64,000 nt of DNA from NCBI RefSeq assembly GCF_003711205.1, contig NZ_CP031013.1:434001-498000 (forward strand). Direction: 5' to 3'. Each line of letters opens with the position of its first letter. Within the stretch, counting starts at the first letter, position 1. A program made the translations under genes and the position numbers. Shown in pieces: positions 58,503 through 64,000 of the stretch. The notes under the pieces were generated by a model, which was not told the origin of the DNA, did not search any database, and saw only the letters and a list, made by a program, of their open reading frames with translations. Origin of the DNA: Polaromonas sp. SP1 (lineage in GTDB: Bacteria; Pseudomonadota; Gammaproteobacteria; Burkholderiales; Burkholderiaceae_C).

Positions 58503-60482
58503 GTGACCCTTCCCAGCACCCACATCTTCTGCGCACGGACGGCCACTCCAGGACTGACTGGCACCGGTTTTATCCCTGCCCTCGCCCTCTTTGCGATCTT
58601 TCTCGCGCTGCCCGCGGCCGCGCAAACGCCTGCGCCCATGGACAGCACGGCCACGCCACCTTCCGGCGTCACACAAACCGCGCCCGCCCCGGCGCCGCCA
58701 CCCCAAAAGGTCACGCCAGAACCCACCCCCGAAGGCTCCACGGGCCCCACCAGCGCCGAACCCGAAGTCACGGCTTTTGACATCGCGGTGCGCGCCCCGC
58801 AGGGCATCAAGGAATTGCTTGAAAGGCACCTGGAGCTGCAGCGCTACCGTGCGGTGACCGACCTGGACGAGGCCGAGCTGGCCCGCCTGGTTGTACTGGC
58901 CGAACGCAATGTGCGCAACCTGGTGGGTACGCTGGGCTACTTCAGCCCCAACATCGCCATCACCAAGGAAGGCGCGGCAGGCCAGCACCCGACCATCGTG
59001 GTGGCCGTGGACCCCGGCGAGCCCACAGCGGTCGGCGCGGTGGACATCACCTTCGCCGGAGATATTGCCGAGTCGGCCGATCCCGGCGCCCTCAGCCAGC
59101 GCGCAGATATCCAGCGCGACTGGCGGCTGCCCACGGGCCGCCGCTTTACGCAGGACGCCTGGGACAGCGCCAAGACGCAAGCCCTGCGCGACCTTGTCGC
59201 ACGCCGCTATCCGGCCGGCAAGCTGGCCGGCAGCCTGGCCGACATCGACGCACCGGCGCGCACCGCGGGCCTTTCCCTCAAGCTCGACTCCGGCCCGCTC
59301 TACCGGCTGGGGCCGATGCAAATCACCGGCGTCGAGCGTTACGACCCCGTGCTGGTGCCGCGCCTGGCGCGCCTGACCACCGGAGCGGTGTACGACCAGA
59401 ACCAGCTCGTCGAGGCGCAGCAACGGCTGGCCTCCAGCGGCTACTTTGATTCGGCCTACATCTTTGTCGACCCGGAAAGCGACCCGCTGGCCGCACCGGT
59501 TCAGGTACAGGTGCGCGAGGCGAAGCTGCAAAAGATCGTCCTCGGCGTGGGCGTCACCACCGACAGCGGCCCGCGCGCATCCGTCGAGCACACGCACCTG
59601 CGTGTGCCGGGCACCAACTGGCGCGCCGCCACCAAACTGCAGATCGAAAAGAAATCTCCCTTTGCTCAAACGGAATGGACCTCCATCCCCGACGAATCGA
59701 ACTGGCGCTGGGTGGCGCTGGCGCGCACGGAGCGCGTCGACGACAACGAGCTCGTCACACGTTCCGGCCGCTTGCGTTTCGGCCGCACGCAAGCCGGTGA
59801 GCGCATAGACCGCAATGTCTATCTGCAGTACGACAGGGCCAGCGTGAGTGGCAGCGGGCAGATCAACAGCTCCGCTGCCGACGTCGGCGACGGCTCGGCC
59901 CTGACCGCCAACTACGTCTGGACCGGGCGTTACTTCGACAGCCTGATCGCCCCCAACAAGGGCTACGGCCTGGGCTTTGAACTGGGCGGCGGCAGCACCA
60001 TGGGATCGCAGCACCTGCCCCTGGGGCGCGCCGTCGGCCGCTGGCTGGGCATCGTGCCGCTGGAACGCGGCCGCATCGCCATGCGCGCCGAGGGCGGCGC
60101 AGTGGTGGCAAAAGACTCGGCCCGCATTCCCGGCACCCTGCTGTTTCGCACCGGCGGCGACACCACCGTGCGCGGCTATGGTTACCGCGACATCGGTATC
60201 AAGCTGGACAACGGCGTGACCGGGCCGGGCCGCTACATGGCGGTGGGCAGTGTGGAATACCAGCGCCCCATGCTGCGTGACGGCCGACCCAGCGAATGGG
60301 AGAACACCTTCTTCATCGACGCCGGCGCAGTGGCCGACAACCCCAAGGACATGAAACCCTCCATCGGCATAGGCACGGGCGTGCGCTGGAGAAGCCCCAT
60401 CGGCCCATTGCAGATTGACCTGGCCTATGGCGAGAAAGTCAAACAGGTACGCCTGCACGTCAGCGTGGGGTTTGTTTTCTGA
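58503..60482 (+). CDS. tamA: TamA-like Omp85 family outer-membrane protein
   Basis: 659 residues, starting with GTG. A signal region (ALFAIFLALPAAAQ) and a Pro/Thr-rich linker (about residues 42-85) lead to POTRA-like domains and a BamA-type beta-barrel. The Omp85 signature is in TTVRGYGYRDIG, near the C-terminus. TamA, with inner-membrane TamB, helps place outer-membrane proteins and lipids. It is coupled to the next gene by a TGATG overlap. Confidence 0.9.
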   Translation: MTLPSTHIFCARTATPGLTGTGFIPALALFAIFLALPAAAQTPAPMDSTATPPSGVTQTAPAPAPPPQKVTPEPTPEGSTGPTSAEPEVTAFDIAVRAPQGIKELLERHLELQRYRAVTDLDEAELARLVVLAERNVRNLVGTLGYFSPNIAITKEGAAGQHPTIVVAVDPGEPTAVGAVDITFAGDIAESADPGALSQRADIQRDWRLPTGRRFTQDAWDSAKTQALRDLVARRYPAGKLAGSLADIDAPARTAGLSLKLDSGPLYRLGPMQITGVERYDPVLVPRLARLTTGAVYDQNQLVEAQQRLASSGYFDSAYIFVDPESDPLAAPVQVQVREAKLQKIVLGVGVTTDSGPRASVEHTHLRVPGTNWRAATKLQIEKKSPFAQTEWTSIPDESNWRWVALARTERVDDNELVTRSGRLRFGRTQAGERIDRNVYLQYDRASVSGSGQINSSAADVGDGSALTANYVWTGRYFDSLIAPNKGYGLGFELGGGSTMGSQHLPLGRAVGRWLGIVPLERGRIAMRAEGGAVVAKDSARIPGTLLFRTGGDTTVRGYGYRDIGIKLDNGVTGPGRYMAVGSVEYQRPMLRDGRPSEWENTFFIDAGAVADNPKDMKPSIGIGTGVRWRSPIGPLQIDLAYGEKVKQVRLHVSVGFVF

Positions 60483-63400
60483 TGGACACGCCCAAGCCCC
60501 CTGCCCCTTCCGCCTCGCCGATGCCTGCGCGCCCGCCGCGGCGTTGGCTGCGCGCCACCGCCTGGGCCGCGGGCAGCGTGGTGTTGCTGGCTGTTGGCGC
60601 CACGGCAGGCGCCTGGTGGTGGGCTGGCACCGACGGCTCGCTCGCCACCGCCCTGAACTGGATCGCCCGGACGCAGCCGCTGAGCGCCGAGCGCGTCACC
60701 GGTTCGCTGCGCACAGGCGGGCATATCGATCAACTGGTCTGGCAGCAGGACGGCCTGCGCGTAGACATAAGAGACATCACCCTGGCCTGGCAACCCTGGT
60801 CGCTGCTGCACGGCACGCTGGAGGTCAACCGGCTGGCAGCGGCGCGCGTGCAGGTCACCGATCAACGCGCACCTTCCACCACGCCGTCGGTGCCGCCCTC
60901 AGCACTCGGCTTGCCGCTGCCGGTGGTGCTGGACGGGTTCTCCATCGGCCAGTTTCAATGGACGGGTGCTGCCACTTTCTCTGCTTCAGGCATCACCGGC
61001 AACTACGCGTTCAAGGGCATAGACCACCAGCTGGAATTGCTGGGCGCACAAGTGGCGCGCGGGCGCTACAACGGGCGCGCCACCTTGTCGTCGCGCAGCC
61101 CCCTGCAACTCGATGCCAGCCTGGCGGGCGCGCTCGACACCCTGATCCCCGGCAACAAGACAGCGGTGCCGCTGGCCTTTAAAGCCACAGCGCGCGGGCC
61201 ACTCACCGAGTTGCTGCTGAAGGCCGAATTGCAAATGAGCGCCCAGCCGTCAAAAGCATCGTCACAAAAACAGCCCCAACCCCAGGCCACCGCCACCGCC
61301 CGCGTGATGCCTTGGGCCCAGCAACCCCTGCCGCAAGCCGATGCGAATTTCCGCGACCTGGATGTCGCGGCCTTCTGGCCGGAGGGGCCGCAAACCTTGC
61401 TGACGGGCAATGCCAGCGTGCGGCCCACCGAAAAATCCGCCTGGCTGCTGCAGCTGCAACTGGCCAACGCAATGCCCGGCCCCTGGGACCAGCACAGGCT
61501 GCCTTTGGATCGACTGGAGACCCAGGGCGAATGGCGCAGCGGCACGGCCATGGTTCGCTCGCTCAAGGCCCAACTGGGCGGCGGCGAGCTGCTGGCCAAT
61601 GGCGAATGGGCCGATGCCTCAGCAGCCTGGAAGCTGCAAGCCACCCTCAAAAACATCAACCCGGCCCTGCTGCACAGCCAGCTGGCGCCGCTGCCGCTCG
61701 ACGGCAAGGCCGACGTGCGCAGCCAGGGCGCGGCCATCGCCTTTGACGCGAACGTGCAGGCCGCGCGCAATGACGCGAATGCCAAAAACAATCCCCTGGG
61801 CCAGCTGCGCCTGCGCGATGCCAGCGCCACCGGCAGCTGGAATGCCGGGCAAGCCGGCGGCACGCTGGTGCTGTCGGCCCTGCGCGTACGCACGGACGAC
61901 GCCGAGCTGGCAGGCCAGCTCGAGGCCCAGCCCAGCGCAAAAGGTGGCAAGGGAAAACTCACACTCACGGCTCCCGGTCTGGACGCCCAGGTGCAAGGCG
62001 AGCTGCGGCAAACCAGCGGCAAAGGCGATGTGAGCCTGCGCGGACGCGACATGGCGCAGGCCCTGCGCTGGCTGCAAAAACTTCCGGGCCTGCCCGCATC
62101 GTTCAAGAGCGCATCCGCCAGCGGCAGCGCCGAGCTGCAAGCCAGCTGGCAAGGTGGTTGGCAAGACCCGGCCTTGCAGGCGCGGGTGGACCTGCCTTCG
62201 CTCGACTGGCGCATGGCGGCGTCTGCCTCTGCAACTGCACCTGCCGCCGCTACGACCGCCGCATCACCCGCCATCCCGGAGATGCTGAAGATCCGCGCCT
62301 TCCAGGCCACACTCTCCGGCCGCCTGAGCCAGGCGCAACTGGCCACGCAAGGCCGCATGGAAGCCGGCCAGCGCCGCTACACCCTGCAGCTCGCGGCAGA
62401 AGGCGGCCGCCTGGGCACCGGCGCTGCGCGCAACGCCCCGCTGGCCGAATCCACCTGGCAAGGCCTGGTCAAGCAACTCAGCGTGGGTGTGGAAGACCCA
62501 ACGCTGGGCGCAGGCGCCTGGCAGCTCAAAACCCGCAGCACCGTGCCGCTGAAGTGGACGCCGGGCCGCAATGGCGATGTGCTGGAAAGCGGCGCCGGCG
62601 AAGCCCTGCTGATCGCACCGCCCTCCAGCACATCCGCTGGCGCGCCGTCGCAGGCCACGCTGGCCTGGCAGCCCGTACGCTGGCGGCCCGGCCGCGAGCT
62701 GGTGACGGCCGGCAAACTCACCGGCCTGCCGCTGGCCTGGATCGAACTCTTTGCCGGCCCGCAAATGGCCGGCGCCGGCCTGGGCGGCACGCTGCTGCTT
62801 GACGGCGAATGGGACGCGACGCTGGGCGACAGCCTGCGCCTTAAAGCCAGCCTGGGGCGCAGCAGCGGCGACATCACGGTACAGGCCGAAACCGGCCAGG
62901 GCACCTCGGCGCGCGTGGCGGCCGGCGTCAAGGAAGCTCGCATTTCACTCAACAGCGAAGGCGAGGCCGTCGCGCTGGCACTGCGCTGGGACAGCGAACG
63001 CGCGGGCAGCGCCGACGGCCAGCTCCGCACACGCCTGGCACGCGCACCCGCCACGGCCGGCGGCGGCTGGCTTTGGCCCGCTGATGCGCCACTGGCCGGC
63101 CAGCTGCGCGCACAGCTGCCGCGCATCGGTGTGTGGTCGGTGCTGGCGCCGCCTGGCTGGCGCTTGCGTGGCTCGCTGGGCGCCGACGTCGCCATCAGCG
63201 GCACACGCGCCGCGCCCCAGCTGGCCGGCGACTTGCAAGCCAACGACCTGGCGCTGCGCTCCGTGGTCGACGGCATCGAGTTCGGTAACGGTCGCCTGCG
63301 CGCCAAACTCGACGGCACCCGCATGCGCATCAACGAATTCACGCTGCAGGGCGCCGGCGACAAAGGCACGGGCGGCGTTCTCACCGCGCAGGGCGACGCC

Positions 63401-64000
63401 GGCTGGGTCGAGGGCAAGCCGCAGGTGGATCTCACCGCCAAACTCGAACGCCTTCGCGCCAGCATCCGCACCGACCGGCAACTCACGGTCTCAGGCGACG
63501 TGCAGGCCAGCCTCAAGGGCAAGCAGACCGAACTCACCGGCAAGCTGCTGGTCGACCAGGCCCGCATCATCCTGCCCGACGAAGGCACGCCGCAACTGGG
63601 CGACGACGTGGTGGTGCGCACCACCAGCGGCGCAGCGGCAGGGCAAAAGGCCCCGGCGCAGACCAGCGGCGAGGTCACCGACAAAGACGCGCGGCCAGTC
63701 AAGCTGAACGTGCAACTCGACCTCGGCCGCGACTTCCGCATCCAGGGCAAAGGCATAGACACCCGCGTGCGCGGCACGCTGGCGCTGAGCGGTGAAACAC
63801 TGCGCGACCCCCGGCTCACCGGCACCATCAACACCGCCGGCGGCCAATACCGCGCCTATGGCCAGCGCCTGGATGTGGAACAAGGCGTGTTGCGCTTTAC
63901 CGGCGCCATCGACAACCCTTCCCTCGACATCCTGGCCATTCGCCCCAACCTCACGCAGCGTGTGGGCGTGCAGATCACCGGCACAGCGCTGCTGCCGCGC
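60482..64000 (+). CDS. tamB: TamB-like translocation/assembly protein (5' part)
   Basis: Open from the ATG at 60482 to the window edge, 1173 codons so far with no stop; the C-terminal DUF490 end lies beyond the window. The N-terminus is Pro-rich with one membrane helix (AAGSVVLLAVGATAGAWWW), then the TamB block SLRTGGHIDQLVW. The large middle is rich in beta-strand-like repeats, suiting a hydrophobic groove that spans the periplasm. The last visible residues (LTQRVGVQITGTALLPR) belong to the conserved region near the C-terminus. Confidence 0.9.
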   Translation, partial: MDTPKPPAPSASPMPARPPRRWLRATAWAAGSVVLLAVGATAGAWWWAGTDGSLATALNWIARTQPLSAERVTGSLRTGGHIDQLVWQQDGLRVDIRDITLAWQPWSLLHGTLEVNRLAAARVQVTDQRAPSTTPSVPPSALGLPLPVVLDGFSIGQFQWTGAATFSASGITGNYAFKGIDHQLELLGAQVARGRYNGRATLSSRSPLQLDASLAGALDTLIPGNKTAVPLAFKATARGPLTELLLKAELQMSAQPSKASSQKQPQPQATATARVMPWAQQPLPQADANFRDLDVAAFWPEGPQTLLTGNASVRPTEKSAWLLQLQLANAMPGPWDQHRLPLDRLETQGEWRSGTAMVRSLKAQLGGGELLANGEWADASAAWKLQATLKNINPALLHSQLAPLPLDGKADVRSQGAAIAFDANVQAARNDANAKNNPLGQLRLRDASATGSWNAGQAGGTLVLSALRVRTDDAELAGQLEAQPSAKGGKGKLTLTAPGLDAQVQGELRQTSGKGDVSLRGRDMAQALRWLQKLPGLPASFKSASASGSAELQASWQGGWQDPALQARVDLPSLDWRMAASASATAPAAATTAASPAIPEMLKIRAFQATLSGRLSQAQLATQGRMEAGQRRYTLQLAAEGGRLGTGAARNAPLAESTWQGLVKQLSVGVEDPTLGAGAWQLKTRSTVPLKWTPGRNGDVLESGAGEALLIAPPSSTSAGAPSQATLAWQPVRWRPGRELVTAGKLTGLPLAWIELFAGPQMAGAGLGGTLLLDGEWDATLGDSLRLKASLGRSSGDITVQAETGQGTSARVAAGVKEARISLNSEGEAVALALRWDSERAGSADGQLRTRLARAPATAGGGWLWPADAPLAGQLRAQLPRIGVWSVLAPPGWRLRGSLGADVAISGTRAAPQLAGDLQANDLALRSVVDGIEFGNGRLRAKLDGTRMRINEFTLQGAGDKGTGGVLTAQGDAGWVEGKPQVDLTAKLERLRASIRTDRQLTVSGDVQASLKGKQTELTGKLLVDQARIILPDEGTPQLGDDVVVRTTSGAAAGQKAPAQTSGEVTDKDARPVKLNVQLDLGRDFRIQGKGIDTRVRGTLALSGETLRDPRLTGTINTAGGQYRAYGQRLDVEQGVLRFTGAIDNPSLDILAIRPNLTQRVGVQITGTALLPR

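Noticed and set aside
58464..60458. Long open frame opposite tamA
   Set aside because: Shadow of a high-GC gene with low-complexity Ala/Gly/Val composition; it shows no domain.

Overview
The window is chromosomal DNA of a high-GC betaproteobacterium, most likely a member of the Comamonadaceae (Polaromonas, Rhodoferax or Variovorax type). This rests on gene order (hrcA/nadK/recN; lolB-ispE-tRNA-Gln-prs-rplY-pth; rsmD with two M16 peptidases opposite ftsY; the caa3-type oxidase cluster with DUF2970, DUF2909 and a tiny assembly protein) and on two dispersed short repeat families of a kind I associate with that family. No phage, transposase, integron or CRISPR array is visible. It is a core-genome region with small accessory insertions.

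Layout. 1-4.6 kb: tRNA-Met, hrcA facing nadK-recN-rapZ. 4.6-8.7 kb: minus-strand group mutM, dynamin-like GTPase, mutY (oxidised-guanine repair around a membrane-remodelling type GTPase). 8.8-15.1 kb: TPR lipoprotein-like gene, lolB, ispE, tRNA-Gln, prs, rplY, pth. 15.1-19.5 kb, minus: ferredoxin, coaD, rsmD, M16 peptidase pair. 19.6-24.4 kb: ftsY, Mpo1-like protein, small membrane protein, MFS exporter, solitary cysteine-desulfurase-like enzyme. 24.4-27.7 kb: rpoH behind a perfect CIRCE (HrcA) operator, then a 7TMR-DISM sensor with a degenerate GGDEF domain. 27.7-38 kb: two cytochrome oxidase operons, coxB-ctaD-small protein-ctaG-DUF2970-coxC, ended by a terminator, and surf1-Sco-like-ctaA-ctaB-sco1, plus DUF2244. 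38.1-44.7 kb: BioC-like protein, comF, trmL, a small protein whose start codon lies in a 12-bp RNA hairpin, MaoC hydratase, orphan ParA, kefF-kefC. 44.8-49 kb: Ser/Thr kinase and a cyclase-FHA protein, then TauE. 49.2-53 kb: pcaI-pcaJ-pcaF with divergent IclR regulator (beta-ketoadipate pathway). 53-64 kb: DUF3185, DUF1841, cytochrome c4, MoxR ... VWA (CoxE-like) with three genes between them, tamA and the start of tamB (cut by the window end).

Cross-cutting observations. Family A is a palindrome of about 17 bp (GCTAT...ATAGC) with a tail of about 40 nt. It occurs at twelve sites. Seven are inside genes, and in all seven the palindrome is read in the same frame (Ala-Ile-x-x-Ile-Ala type), several times forming signal peptide or lipobox regions. 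Family B is a roughly 85-nt element with three predicted hairpins. It lies immediately after a stop codon in the same orientation at three loci, two of them inside operons. These two families, the start-codon hairpin at 40.56 kb, the mutM-GTPase-mutY group and the kinase/cyclase-FHA module are the observations most worth following. All functional calls are from reading the sequence; no database search was run.
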